This document shows positions 21,560 to 32,429 of a DNA stretch of 64,000 nt, piece by piece. Both the position numbers and the translations under genes were made by a program. Under the pieces are notes generated by a model. The model was not told the origin of the DNA. It saw only the letters and a list, made by a program, of their open reading frames with translations, and ran no database searches. The stretch comes from Notospermus geniculatus. Taxonomy: Eukaryota > Nemertea > Pilidiophora > Heteronemertea > Lineidae. The stretch's first letter is position 1. Each line of letters begins with the position of its first letter. The stretch is taken from assembly GCA_002633025.1 (NCBI GenBank), contig NMRB01000136.1, positions 188,344 through 252,343 of the forward strand, written 5' to 3'.

Positions 21560-22290
21560 GGGTTGGCTAGATCAAAAGTTATGGTCAAAAATATGATCCC
21601 AGACTAGTCTAGGCTGTAAGGGCAAAAATTCGTCGGAATTCCGCAAATTGGTATAAAGCTACGAAATTTGGCACAGTGGTAGAGTTTTTGATGCTTATTA
21701 ATTTCAGGACGGGTGACACGTGAATAACGCCCCCTGGTGGCCGCCATCTTGATTTTAAATTTTGCCACCAGGGATCAGCCTGGGATCATATTTTTGACCA
21801 TAACTTTTGATCTAGCCAACATAGAAGCGTAATTCAAGTGGCTATATCTATGTTTTCGGGTACGTCCAATCGAATGGTGGCACCGGTGATGACGTCACAT
21901 GACCGCCATATTGGATTTCAAGATGGTCGCCAATGAAAATGCCTCCTGGTAGTGAAAGTCCCTCAAATGTACGTATATTGACATACACGCATCACATTTG
22001 CCATACTGCAAGGTTGTTGTTAGTGATTTCATTTAAGGACGGGTGGCATCTGCAATGCGCCCCCTGGTGGCCACAATAATGAATCCAATATGGCCGTATT
22101 TGGGCTCGGGCCAGATTACGCCTTTTGCAATAACTTCAGTTCTAGCTCACACAGGAACGTAATTCAAGTGGCTAAACCTAGGTTTTCGGGTACCACCAAT
22201 CAAATGCGGGCATTGTTGATGACGTCACATGGACGCCATATTGGATTTCAAGATGGCCGCCAACAAAAATGCCTCCTGACAGTTAAAGCT
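21560..22290 (+). repeat. Tandem duplication of about 320 bp plus an inverted pair
   Basis: Two units (about 21700-22010 and 22025-22290) share CGCCCCCTGGTGGCC, GTAATTCAAGTGGCTA, GATGACGTCACATG and ATATTGGATTTCAAGATGG. In addition, CTAGATCAAAAGTTATGGTC at 21568 is mirrored at 21798-21820. Confidence 0.8.
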
Positions 22291-23780
22291 TAAGAGTGTC
22301 CTATGGGCAATAATGAAACGGCAACCAAATATGGCATGGTGTATTAGATTACGTAAACATCCCATGATATCAATGCGTCATGACGTCAGTTGGCGTGACG
22401 TGACGCGATTTTGAAATGGTACTGTTGACATGGTTGAGCCGAAACATCCGGTGACGGTTCTTGAAGTTTTGACAGTTCTTCCGTCTGCCTTGTTTGCGAA
22501 TCATAGTTGAGAGGCAATTTTAGTCAAAAAGTGGCGAAGTTAAGGAATCAAAATCATTTCATAGCAGAAACATACACCCACCCCAGATTGTTAGACCATA
22601 GAGTGGGGGATGTACATGGGTGGATGTGGATTCACTCAGGCCCTTAAACCCCTCTTTTTACCCCCTTTTCCCAAAACGTGTTTTTCACATTTGGCACGAA
22701 TGGGAATTTCAATTGGTCACTGCTTGCAGGGTATATGTGATAACAGGGATAAATGACCACTAGAAATGTAACTGATTGTTATCTAACAGATTTAATTTTT
22801 TACAAAAAGTACTCTTTCATGGTGCCAGGGGTCCACATTGTTAAAAACCCTTAAAATGTTGACCCTTCATGACACAAGACCCTGTGCAGGCAGAACAGCC
22901 TAGGGAGGCTGGCGTCACTTCAAATCATTGTATTGTAAGAGGAGCTATCAAGAAATATTTTTTAAAGTTTGGTTCAATAAACAGAATAGGGCCGAAGTTT
23001 GGTTCAATAAACAGAATAGGGCCGGAGTACAGAATTAAAAAAATGACAATTTGTTTCTTAAACATCACAAAACTGCAGCTTGATTGTAAGTTATAATGCA
23101 CACAAGATTAACCATAAAAATCAATAAATCTCACACCTGTGACTTTAAATATAGGACATTCTGGTCTGTATGACCATCTATCATACCTGTCTACATGAAC
23201 GTTATCCTCACATTCCTTTTAAAAAGGGTTTCAAGACCCTTTTTCATTTAGAACCCTTTTTCAACAGTCCCTCAATAAATGGTGACTTTCTTCGGTTCTG
23301 AACTACGTACACCTGGCATCAATTATCCGACATGTTCCTCTGCCATTTCTCAAATTACAATCAAAAAGGGTCATTCCCTTTTTCCAATGAAAAACCCTGC
23401 TGCAACAGTCCCGCTGCAACCGGGTAGTTTCTTTCTGACGTGAACTGCTGAGATGAACAATTTCAGATGCACCTATCATACACTAGTGCCTTTTCAAGAT
23501 GGCGGCTAGCAAGTTCTCTTAGGATTCGTTCCGACTTTTTGCTCCAAAGTTTGTGGCCCCCGTTGGGTGAATGACTTGAAAGTGTACATGTGAACTTATG
23601 AACTTGTGAGGAAGCCGCCGATGTACTTTTTGTGAGATTTTCTTGCGGATTTTTGCATGAAATTCGAATTCCCTTCTCGTTCATCGCCGAAGTGAAATCT
23701 CCAAAAATTCCACCATTGGACACACGCAGTACACATACATACTGTATGTTCACAATCTTCTTTGTGATCGGATTAAGAGG
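22290..23780. other. 5' flank of the 2A LINE, no separate gene
   Basis: It contains a 29-bp tandem duplication (AGTTTGGTTCAATAAACAGA..) at 22966-23024 and short AAAGGGTTT palindromic runs at 23218-23270. Part of 23460-23785 may be the LINE 5' UTR; the element's start is not visible. Confidence 0.5.
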
Positions 23781-23785
23781 AAACA

Positions 23786-24877
23786 ATGACGGGCAAAAAG
23801 TCTACAAGGAAACGCGCCCGCCGATCAACAGGCGGTCAGGCTTGTGATTCAGAATGGAGTGAGAATTTGTTTACGGACTCCTTAATGGAGGCCTTAAACG
23901 ACGAAGATGTGAAAAGGTGCCTTAAGGAATGTATACCTTCTGCAACAGCCGTAAATGCGGACGCTGTGAAACGATATGAGAAAAGACTCTCCGACCTCGA
24001 GGAAAAGTGTGCGAGACTTGAGAAAAAAAACGATGATCTCGAACAGTACGGACGTCGATGGAGTGTCCGTATCTCTGGTATCCCTGAACATTCAAGTGAA
24101 GACACGGATGCCATAGTTCTCGATATTGCCCACCAAATGGGACTAAACTTCAGCCCATCCGATATCAACCGTAGCCACAGGATATACAGGAAGGACAATA
24201 ACTCTAAACGGCCCAGGGATATCATCGTTAAGTTTGTGCGGCACAACGATAAGTACCGCTTTTACTGGAGCAGGTTCCAACTAAGCCCACCCGTCTATAT
24301 CAGGGAAGACCTGACGGCTACTCGTAACCATCTTTTCTACCTAGCACGTAAAGCTAAGAAGGAGAACTTAGTCACCAAAGCCTGGACGAACGACGGTAAC
24401 ATCTACGTCGAAACCAGCAACCACACTGTGAGGAAAATTAACAGCGAATCAGACCTGCTAAGCCTGTCCTCAAACCGCCACGGCCACACTGCTTCACGAC
24501 CTGCACCGAGACTCGATCCAACCTCCGACACCGCTTCTCGCGAGAAAAGTGATGGTAACAATCGTCAGGACCGAGACCACACCAACAGCAACACCCGGTC
24601 AGCTGAAAAACCTGGAGACGACCCTTCCACCGCCTCTAAGAAACCAAAGCAGCGAGCTAAGCCCCGCAGCCGGTCCAGGACACCACAACAGCGTCAACGA
24701 TCGAGCGTTCCCAAAACTGCCTCTTCTAGGGTGGACCGCTCGCTTAAACAATCGTCACTCAACTTCGACGTTATAGATTCTGCAAACGAGACCCACCCGA
24801 ACGACAAGGACATCAACGACATGGACACGCTACCTCCGCAGAACGACGAACACCACATCTCTCCAGCAAAGGACTAA
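23786..24877 (+). CDS. LINE ORF1 protein (coiled coil, RRM-like, basic tail)
   Basis: 363 residues without disruption. A basic N-terminus is followed by a coiled coil at about 60-88 (KRLSDLEEKCARLEKKNDDL), then an RRM-like domain opening with EQYGRRWSVRISGIPE (about 86-101) and ending near 160. A C-terminal domain holds YIREDLTATRNHLFYLARKA (about 171-190) and WTNDGNIYV. The Ser/Arg-rich tail is disordered. This is the architecture of L1-like ORF1 RNA chaperones, known also from invertebrate CR1/L2-like LINEs; it should coat LINE RNA and help target-primed reverse transcription. ORF2 starts 572 bp downstream on the same strand. Being intact, the copy is young, although its 3' half is missing. 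Confidence 0.85.
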   Translation: MTGKKSTRKRARRSTGGQACDSEWSENLFTDSLMEALNDEDVKRCLKECIPSATAVNADAVKRYEKRLSDLEEKCARLEKKNDDLEQYGRRWSVRISGIPEHSSEDTDAIVLDIAHQMGLNFSPSDINRSHRIYRKDNNSKRPRDIIVKFVRHNDKYRFYWSRFQLSPPVYIREDLTATRNHLFYLARKAKKENLVTKAWTNDGNIYVETSNHTVRKINSESDLLSLSSNRHGHTASRPAPRLDPTSDTASREKSDGNNRQDRDHTNSNTRSAEKPGDDPSTASKKPKQRAKPRSRSRTPQQRQRSSVPKTASSRVDRSLKQSSLNFDVIDSANETHPNDKDINDMDTLPPQNDEHHISPAKD

Positions 24878-25342
24878 TTCAGACTTTAGACTATCACACT
24901 CGCGCGCTCCTTCTTGGACTAAACAGGTTGTGTTATGATGCGCAAGTAATTTCGATTGAAAAATCATGTCTCTGGTGTGTACATAACGCTTGCTAGAAAT
25001 TTCTACTTGGACTCGATAGTTTGTGTTAATACGTAAGTTCAACAACTGACTCTTAAGACTTCTCAAAGGAACACTGACTCTGCCTCGTCCCAGTAAGTTG
25101 TCTTTTCACTCACCATCCTAAACCTCGTGTGCGGTCCTTATCAACCGACTAGTCAGTCGCCTACTCTAGGTCTTACATATGGCTCCTCAATGGCCATCCT
25201 TTCCACCATGACACCATGACAGACTGACCGATGGGTTGTGAGGGCCCCACCCCTTCGGCCCGAATTAGGTCAATTACATATTTATACGCCGTTCTCAGAC
25301 ACGTGGGTGAATCAAGCATCACGCGCTCTGGCTCGTTATCTG

Positions 25343-25377
25343 CATGGAGGTATAACTTGACAAGTTATACCTCCATG
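25343..25377. repeat. Perfect 17-bp-arm palindrome between LINE ORFs
   Basis: CATGGAGGTATAACTTG, one base, and its exact complement. It lies in the ORF1-ORF2 spacer and could form an RNA hairpin ahead of ORF2; a role is not shown. Confidence 0.9.
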
Positions 25378-25417
25378 TTATCTGTAAGAACATTATTGTT
25401 ATACCTATAGCTAGCCC

Positions 25418-25565
25418 CGCCAGAGCGTTCACCTCGTCTGGTCAACTGCATGGTAGACCAAGTTTTGTATATTCTATTTGCATGTCGCATGAGCCCCGTC
25501 AGAGCGTTCGCCCCGTCAGGTCAACCGCATGGTAGACCAAGCTTTGTATATTCTATTTACATGTC
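25418..25565 (+). repeat. 77-bp tandem duplication at the ORF2 start
   Basis: GTCAACTGCATGGTAGACCA and GTTTTGTATATTCTATTTGC recur 77 bp later, so the possible start ATG of ORF2 is present twice (25450 and 25529), the second in another frame. Confidence 0.85.
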
Positions 25566-26466
25566 ACCTTTCCATTCATTGTACTACTCATGTTTCCTTT
25601 CAGCCAAACACCCCAACGGCTTAGACCAACAACAAACACACACACACACAACATTTATGTTAGTATTAAAACACCTTCCGTGCATCAGTATATTCATCAC
25701 ACTTTTTCTCACAACACTTCTATCCAAAACACCCAACAACACATGCATATCATCACGCAATAACAACAACTTCACATTGACATCTACACATTCGCTCTAC
25801 CAGGCCACTCTCTGCCTTGCATCAACTAAGCGTAACATTCTTGCTTTGAAAACCAGATCCATTCACAACTGTAAATCATCAACAACAACCCTTGACAACT
25901 TCGACATCCCCTTAGCTTTAATCTTTGGCGGTTTCACTTGCTACGTGTTACATTGCTCTATACTAGTAACATCTGGTACACAGTATAGTATTAAATGGTC
26001 TCAACAAACCGACTGCATGTCTCCCATCGACGATCCAGTCATATATCCGGTCCTAAAACTATGTCTTTCTTCCATCCTCAGCCAACTACTTATTCAACTC
26101 TGTGGCGATGTTGAAACAAATCCTGGCCCTACTTACGAGCAAAATGAGTTTAAAATTGTACACAACAACATCAATAGCCTATCAAATAAGGTAGAACATG
26201 TTGAAAATGAACTTGGTGAATTCGATATTATTTGTCTTACTGAGACGAAGCTTAACAAATTAAACGATATAGAACTATTAGAAATTAATGGCTTCTACCC
26301 ACCGTTGATTAAGAATCGAACAGTAGATGATGGCGGTGGTTTAGCTGTGTACGTCAGAAACTCTGTTGTATACAAACGGATCAATGAACTTGAAAACCAA
26401 CGCGATGAATTACTTTGGCTTGAAATAAAAACCAGTGAAACAACATCAATTCTCCTTCGGAAGTGA
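25450..26466 (+). CDS. LINE ORF2 N-terminus with 2A-like motif and APE endonuclease, 3'-truncated
   Basis: 338 codons. The first 210 residues include a hydrophobic stretch (HLPCISIFITLFLTTLLS) of unknown role. At 26104-26130 the frame reads GDVETNPGP, matching the D-x-E-x-N-P-G-P core of 2A ribosome-skipping peptides, with the preceding LLIQLC typical of 2A context. The APE endonuclease begins directly after it (KIVHNNINSLSNKV, then DIICLTETKLN with the catalytic Glu, then DGGGLAVYV). APE-type LINEs with 2A just before the nuclease are documented in sea urchins, lancelets and molluscs. The frame ends at 26466, where LINE similarity stops: the rest of the endonuclease and the RT are missing. 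ATG 25450 is the first in frame but not proven. Confidence 0.8.
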   Translation: MVDQVLYILFACRMSPVRAFAPSGQPHGRPSFVYSIYMSPFHSLYYSCFLSAKHPNGLDQQQTHTHTTFMLVLKHLPCISIFITLFLTTLLSKTPNNTCISSRNNNNFTLTSTHSLYQATLCLASTKRNILALKTRSIHNCKSSTTTLDNFDIPLALIFGGFTCYVLHCSILVTSGTQYSIKWSQQTDCMSPIDDPVIYPVLKLCLSSILSQLLIQLCGDVETNPGPTYEQNEFKIVHNNINSLSNKVEHVENELGEFDIICLTETKLNKLNDIELLEINGFYPPLIKNRTVDDGGGLAVYVRNSVVYKRINELENQRDELLWLEIKTSETTSILLRK

Positions 26467-26660
26467 CATCATGCTTTGCATCTTGGGAAGGATCCACGAG
26501 AAGCCCACCTCGGCGGGTAGGGCTAGTCGCGCCTGATCCGAGCAAGCCCCGATGACGCAGTTCCGGTGTAAACGAACGCTGTAGAGCCTGTTCCGAGCTA
26601 GCTCGTGGAAGTAAACGAATGCGGTGATTGGTATCAACATAGCTGAGGTCTCGGTGGTTC
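26466..26660. other. Non-LINE sequence abutting the truncated ORF2
   Basis: No recognisable repeat or gene. The abrupt change of similarity at about 26460 marks the truncation point of the LINE. Confidence 0.4.
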
Positions 26661-26662
26661 AA

Positions 26663-26789
26663 TGGCTGATATTCATAAAAGCTAGCAAATGCTTTTACTT
26701 CAAGTTTTGAAGTGCATTTACATTGGACCTCACTGTGCAAATCTTAAGTAAAAGAATTTGCTAACTTTTATGAATACATGTACCAGCCA
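26663..26789. mobile_element. MITE with CATAAAAG..GCAAAT ends, copy 1
   Basis: ATTCATAAAAGCTAGCAAAT and GCTTTTACTTCAAG at the left are mirrored by CTTAAGTAAAAG and TTTGCTAACTTTTATGAATA at the right. A second copy is at 34263-34350. Confidence 0.8.
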
Positions 26790-27579
26790 TTATCATGTAA
26801 GTGTGTAGTTTACTTTGAAAACATAAAAATAATGGCAAATTATAAATATAATAAATGGCTGTAAGATATCTCATTGCCATTATTGCTAACAGTCATTGAA
26901 TCATAAATAACACCTTTCGGATTAAGACTTTCTTCCTGTATGGAAAAGAAATGAAAATGTTTGTGAGATATGGTAATAATTTAGAAATATCATGAGAATA
27001 TCATATTTTGATATACATGTATTCCAAATACTTATTTTTACAAACTTCCCCAATGGGCAAAAAAGGTCTTATTAGTGAGTGAAATGTCTGGAGAACATAA
27101 CTTAAAGGGGGTCTAGAGGCAGCTTTTTAGTGCATATTGATATAACACAGAATTGGTGGCATGACGATCCAAACTGGGCATCAATTGAAGAACAATTTCA
27201 TCAATGTCCACATGTAATTCACAATTCATGAGTTTGTGGTCACTAGCGCCATCTGTTGCATAATGGAAGTACTGTTAGTAGCCCAATAGCGTGTTACCTC
27301 TAGAGTCCCTTTAACCAAATTTGTGAGAAGTTCACCCCGTAGATACAGCAGAAAATGTTACAATAAAGGCCCATTTAGACGATCATACTTTTGTTCATAT
27401 TTTCATCATACATTTGTATGATGATGTTCGGAGTTGTTCAAGGAACTTGTTTACACCATAGGACTTTTGTCCAAGGTTGTTCATGAATGTTTCGGAAAAT
27501 TTGGAGGGATATCACTTTTCCATCATGGACTCTCACAGAAGGTTGCTCTCTATTGGCGCTACAACCTACATTATCACAT

Positions 27580-27792
27580 TAATTGTTCTGCGTAGGGTGA
27601 GAAGTAGATTGAGAGCACCACATGCGTGGGTTAAGCAATGGATCCAGAGGAGAGGGATTTGGGGGCATATCATTCACTTCTGAAGGAACAGAGGGCCGAA
27701 GACCAGTCATCCTACAAAAACTTTCGAAGGATGGATGTAGCATCATTTGAGAAACTGCTAATAAAGGCCGTGACCCGAAATATCATGTGACC
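27580..27792 (+). pseudogene. PIF/Harbinger transposase N-terminal fragment
   Basis: WVKQWIQRRGIWG in one frame continues after a frameshift as AYHSLLKEQRAEDQSSYKNF and RRMDVASFEKLL in another, then ends in a stop. This is the usual start of Harbinger-type DDE transposases (WVRPW..R, FLRM..F..LL). The catalytic domain is absent. Flanking short inverted repeats (CATCATACATTTGTATGATG at about 27406) may belong to its ends. Confidence 0.75.
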
Positions 27793-27794
27793 CA

Positions 27795-29030
27795 ATACTG
27801 TAATCTGATTGGATAGAGCTTGAACAACCGTGAACATTTGTCCAAATTAATGTGCATGTTCNTGTCAGTATACTTAGTTTATGCTGCTTCACCTAGGTGG
27901 CAGCATCTTACGGGTGTAACAGGTGGTTGAGTCCTCTGTAGTTTTTGACTTATCAGAGACATGATTTGTTTCGTTTCAGTAAATCACTTTGCTGTTACCT
28001 TAGATGTCTTCACGGCTGTCTTTACTTGGAGTAGATGTTCACTTCGTTTATGTACTTGAGGAACAACAGATTTGGAATAAAGAGTCGTATATTCTCAAAG
28101 GACGAGTTAGAGTGCATTGACGATAACTCTTGGCCCATTTGCTACGAGCGAGCTGATAGCGGCGGGAACAAACCGCATCATATTTGAAATCTTCTTTCCT
28201 GATGGAATTTTTTCACAAAATAAAGGTCTCGGCAGTAAAACGTGATCAAAAGTGATCAACAGTTTTCACCAAGCCAAGCGTCTGATCAAGGCTGTTGTGG
28301 ACGTTATTTCTGGTGATTGAGAGCTTGCTTTAGTACAGGCCAGTTTGCAGATCAAAGCTGAAGGGTGTCAAGTCATTCAGCAAGCAAAATGAGGAATGTT
28401 ATGTCCTTTTCAGATTACAGATCTACATTGGTGAATGAAAATGTAAAGAATTTCATAAGTATTTGGATTCATCCGAGGGGAACTTCGGATTGGAAATTCT
28501 GCACTTTGGCCTATGATCGCGCCACACCAAGGGCCTACCCTCTCGCGTGGCTTTGCAAATGATATTGCGGAATGAACAGTGATGAAGTGATATTGGATCA
28601 TCTTGGCCTGGCATGCTAATCAACAACTGATGCCGGGTGCTTCTGGTGTCTTCCAAAATAAATTTGGGCCCCCAATACATTTTTATTAAGCCTGATACTG
28701 GGGGCCTTTGGACATCCACACAAGGTCTGACATTGAAAAGATAAGATGGCGGACGAGGGTGGTGTGAGCCCATTGAACAAGTGGAAATATTTTTCAGTTT
28801 AACTAGTTCTGGTGGACTGTATTTAATTTCCTTGTGCGGAGACAGGAGTATAAGTATCCAGAGGTTAGACGTACTTTAACGTCAGGTTTCATTCCTGAGC
28901 CGAAAGTGCCAAAAAAAAAGACTTTTGTCACACCGTGAGGGTACGGCTGTGATGTATGCACTGTATGTACATGTTTTTGCAGTACATACAAATATTTAGA
29001 CGACCGATCATAATCACGCTCGAGTAATCC
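27795..29030. other. No recognisable gene
   Basis: One N at 27862. The last several hundred bases (28770-29033) may be the 5' UTR of the LINE that starts at 29034, but no boundary is visible. Confidence 0.4.
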
Positions 29031-29033
29031 GTC

Positions 29034-30572
29034 ATGTCAATTAATGCCGAAACAAAAGGAAATGACCCGCAAACCACGCCACACACAATGCATGTGTGTT
29101 CGGCGCAGGTTAACTTAGGATCAAAGGAAAGCGGTCACTATGATAAACAAACACTTCGGAAAACATTCGACGGGACCCCAAACCGAACGGGTTCTGGTGA
29201 GAAGGAAAAAGACGAGGGCAGAAAACGAAAGGGCCGTTCTCCGCAAGGAGATAGTGGTAGTCCAGAGTACAAAATGACCCGAACAGACCTGGAGGTTTGG
29301 GAAGAGTGCGATTCAATTTATGAAGAAAATAATGACTCGGTGGTGAATAAAGAAAATGAAGCCAGTCAAATGAATGATGTCGTTGAAAAAGTGCAAGTGT
29401 GTGATCCTGTCCTAGCATATATCGCATTTGCGATGCAGAAAGGAACGATCGACAATATTAAGAAAGCTGTTTTAAGTTATTTTACGTTGATGCAAATCGC
29501 CAAGGCCAAATGTGAGTTGTGGGATAAGTTCGACGAAGATTTAATCGGCCGACTACAAACCAGAAGGTCAACAAAGGTGCGGAGTGAGGAGGAGGCGAAC
29601 GTGACAGATATTTTTAATGCCTTCGCTAAACTTGACAAAGCTGACCGAATGCCAACGATAATGATCAACGCTCTCGACCTTGGGTTGATACCCAGGTCGC
29701 ATCCTGAGGAGCTAAACAATATTTCACTGGTGGACCGCTTATCTAGGCTTGAGAAGAAAGTTGAACGAATGCACGAGAACGTTAGTGAAAATGAATGCCG
29801 CCTGAAAGAGATCAAAGGAACGGGCGTGAAATGTGACAAGACCGTGATTGTGGGTAGTCAGCACTCCGCGGTACAAGCGGCAAGTGAGGTGAAAAACTTG
29901 AGCGTGCCGCCACCCGTGGCAGAGTTGCGTATTGAACAATCAGTGTTGGAAGAAAACACAACTTGGGCTGAGCGAGTAAAGTCAAATGTCGCAGCGAGTA
30001 CCGATCCGCCAAAATTTACCAGCATTTATACACCTGTCCCAACCCAAAGGGGAGGCAGGTCCTCGCGTGGTAGGGGTCGAGGTCGAGGGACCACCCAACC
30101 TACCGGTGTTATTCAAAATCACCTCTCAGCCCAACCCGTTTTGAGGCTCAGGGGTAGCAACAGATCAATTGATACTGCTTGTAGTGTTGATTCTGAAGGG
30201 TTTCAGCTGTCTCGCCAAGAGATCAAAAAGACGCAAAGGAGAGAAAAAAGACGTCAGAACATTGTTATTGGAAAGTCAGTGTCGAGTGTAAATATAAAGG
30301 GTGCGCCCGAGCCGGACAGAGATCTTTTTATATTCAGGCTGCAGAAAGATACCAATGACAGAGACCTAGAAACATATATTAGGGAACATAACATTGATAT
30401 CAGACGGTTAGAGTGTAAATCACATGAGGAGTCTAAATTCAAGTCATATCGGCTGACGGTGCCTAAATCTCAGTTCAAAAGTTTGTTCGATGAGTCATTA
30501 TGGCCTTCAGGTGTTGGAGTCAGAAAATATGTCCCTTCCCAAAGTGAGGGTAAAAATGACCAAACAGAGTGA
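29034..30572 (+). CDS. LINE ORF1 protein with coiled coil and RGG box
   Basis: 512 residues, undisturbed. The N-terminus is charged and probably disordered. A helical middle part (about 125-225) precedes a coiled coil at about 228-262 (LVDRLSRLEKKVERMHENVS). An RGG-type RNA-binding box sits near 338-352 (RGGRSSRGRGRGRG). The C-terminal 100 residues (from DRDLFIFRLQKDTNDRDLET) look like a compact RRM- or esterase-like domain that I cannot name. I do not see zinc knuckles. It is placed as ORF1 because an APE endonuclease ORF follows at once, overlapping by one base (TGATG). Function by analogy: RNA-binding chaperone of the retrotransposition particle. Confidence 0.75.
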   Translation: MSINAETKGNDPQTTPHTMHVCSAQVNLGSKESGHYDKQTLRKTFDGTPNRTGSGEKEKDEGRKRKGRSPQGDSGSPEYKMTRTDLEVWEECDSIYEENNDSVVNKENEASQMNDVVEKVQVCDPVLAYIAFAMQKGTIDNIKKAVLSYFTLMQIAKAKCELWDKFDEDLIGRLQTRRSTKVRSEEEANVTDIFNAFAKLDKADRMPTIMINALDLGLIPRSHPEELNNISLVDRLSRLEKKVERMHENVSENECRLKEIKGTGVKCDKTVIVGSQHSAVQAASEVKNLSVPPPVAELRIEQSVLEENTTWAERVKSNVAASTDPPKFTSIYTPVPTQRGGRSSRGRGRGRGTTQPTGVIQNHLSAQPVLRLRGSNRSIDTACSVDSEGFQLSRQEIKKTQRREKRRQNIVIGKSVSSVNIKGAPEPDRDLFIFRLQKDTNDRDLETYIREHNIDIRRLECKSHEESKFKSYRLTVPKSQFKSLFDESLWPSGVGVRKYVPSQSEGKNDQTE

Positions 30573-30841
30573 TGGCTAGTGTAATTGTCTTGTTACTATT
30601 ATTGTCAATGTCAGGTGTGAAATTTGCTTCTTATAATAGTAACGGCCATGGACCGGGACGAGTCGAATATATCAGGGAGATTTTACAAAAATGTGACATT
30701 TTGTTCCTTCAGGAACACTGGTATTATGAAGCACAGCTATCAAAGTTACAAAGGGATATTGGTGGTGTGAATATCCATGGTCAGTCATCCATGGATAATT
30801 CAGTTCTTTTGAAAGGTCGGCAATATGGGGGAACTGCGATT
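30572..30841 (+). CDS. LINE ORF2, APE endonuclease N-terminus (runs into gap)
   Basis: Start ATG at 30572-30574 shares its A with the ORF1 stop TGA (30570-30572). After a hydrophobic leader the frame reads VKFASYNSNGHGPGRVEYIR and CDILFLQEHWYYEAQLSKL, the N and E blocks of exonuclease-endonuclease-phosphatase nucleases. The frame then enters a 474-base N run; no RT is visible beyond it. Confidence 0.8.
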
Positions 30842-31315
30842 NNNNNNNNNNNNNNNNNNNNNNNNNNNNNNNNNNNNNNNNNNNNNNNNNNNNNNNNNNN
30901 NNNNNNNNNNNNNNNNNNNNNNNNNNNNNNNNNNNNNNNNNNNNNNNNNNNNNNNNNNNNNNNNNNNNNNNNNNNNNNNNNNNNNNNNNNNNNNNNNNNN
31001 NNNNNNNNNNNNNNNNNNNNNNNNNNNNNNNNNNNNNNNNNNNNNNNNNNNNNNNNNNNNNNNNNNNNNNNNNNNNNNNNNNNNNNNNNNNNNNNNNNNN
31101 NNNNNNNNNNNNNNNNNNNNNNNNNNNNNNNNNNNNNNNNNNNNNNNNNNNNNNNNNNNNNNNNNNNNNNNNNNNNNNNNNNNNNNNNNNNNNNNNNNNN
31201 NNNNNNNNNNNNNNNNNNNNNNNNNNNNNNNNNNNNNNNNNNNNNNNNNNNNNNNNNNNNNNNNNNNNNNNNNNNNNNNNNNNNNNNNNNNNNNNNNNNN
31301 NNNNNNNNNNNNNNN
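30842..31315. other. Assembly gap (474 N)
   Basis: A run of N that truncates the LINE ORF2. Sequence after it does not resemble LINE coding sequence. Confidence 1.
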
Positions 31316-31703
31316 CACACGCACAAATTCAACAAACTCTGGAGTTTTTGGCGGGATATGGCAGTTGAAATCACAGTGAGAGTGTTCCAGTTTTTGACTG
31401 TTTGCCCTTAATCTTCGGCAGATTTTTTCGAGCCCGCGGTGGCTCTGAGGTACGAGAGCCCCATCGTGACAGATTCCTCTATTCTGTGTTCCACGGTTGA
31501 ACAGTCATGGTCCTTGCTGCTTTAGGGGCCATCCATCCATCCATCATTTTTATCATTTACACAAGCTATACAAAGATTACGCCTTTTAGCGACCTCCACT
31601 CCCTAGACAGCTATGAAAAAATGGTGATTGTTGTCCATGACCTCAGTAATATCAAATTCAAGGTGAATAGCACTATTAAAATGTGGAAGCATGACATATA
31701 ATA
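31316..31703. other. No recognisable feature
   Basis: Post-gap sequence with no supported gene. Confidence 0.4.
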
Positions 31704-32428
31704 TTCTTGCTTATCGTCATAAATATCGTTGGTAATCAAGGGGTTAAAAAACTTCAAATCTGGTCAGGTTGGAAGGGATTCCCCTTCATAATAGGGTTTA
31801 TGCTGGGCAACGAGGTCGACTCTTGATTCCCTCTCAGCAGAGAAGTGGAATGCTCTCTTTGTAAGTGTACTTTTAAATCAAATTGGTCTAACCGGTGATT
31901 TATCAGCCAAACCAATGTGTTGTCACAGTCGTGTCGGGTGCCCAGTGTAGAAAAGTTAAATAATATTTTATACATATGTGAACTATGGAAGGGGTTTATG
32001 ACTGAATCAACAAACTGAAGCTAATGACAAATGGGGATGAGGCTTAAATACATGTACTACTATACATTCTACATAGGCCTAAGTTGCTTATTGCAAGAAT
32101 ATAATATTCTTGCTTATCGTCATAAATATCGTTGGTAATCAAGGGGTTAAAACTTCAAATCTGGTCAGGTTGGAAGGGATTCCCCTTCATAATAGGTTTA
32201 TGCTGGGCAACGAGGTCGACTCTTGTTTCTCTCTCAGCAGACAAGTGGAATGCTCTCTTTGTAAGTGTACTTTTAAATCAAATTGGTCTAACCGGTGATT
32301 TATCAGCCAAACCAATGTGTTGTCACAGTCATGTCGGGTGCCCAGTGTAGAAAAGTTAAATAATATTTTATACATATGTGAACTATGGAAGGGGTTTATG
32401 ACTGAATCAACAAACTGAAGCTAATAGT
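31703..32428 (+). repeat. Recent tandem duplication (unit about 325 bp, spacing about 398)
   Basis: TTCTTGCTTATCGTCATAAA through CAACAAACTGAAGCTAAT occurs at 31703-32023 and 32106-32424 with few differences. Both copies keep a minus frame (residues YKILFNFSTLGTRHDCDNT), but it resembles nothing I know, so coding is not claimed. Confidence 0.9.
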
Positions 32429-32429
32429 A

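Noticed and set aside
25623-25650. CA-rich run as a regulatory site
   Set aside because: It is a short (CA)n inside LINE ORF2 coding sequence with no further signal.
30781-31379. Long frames across the N gap
   Set aside because: They consist almost wholly of unknown residues from 474 N.
31703-32428. Duplicated exon
   Set aside because: The shared minus frame has no recognisable domain, splice signals or codon bias that I can judge; the duplication includes non-coding flanks.
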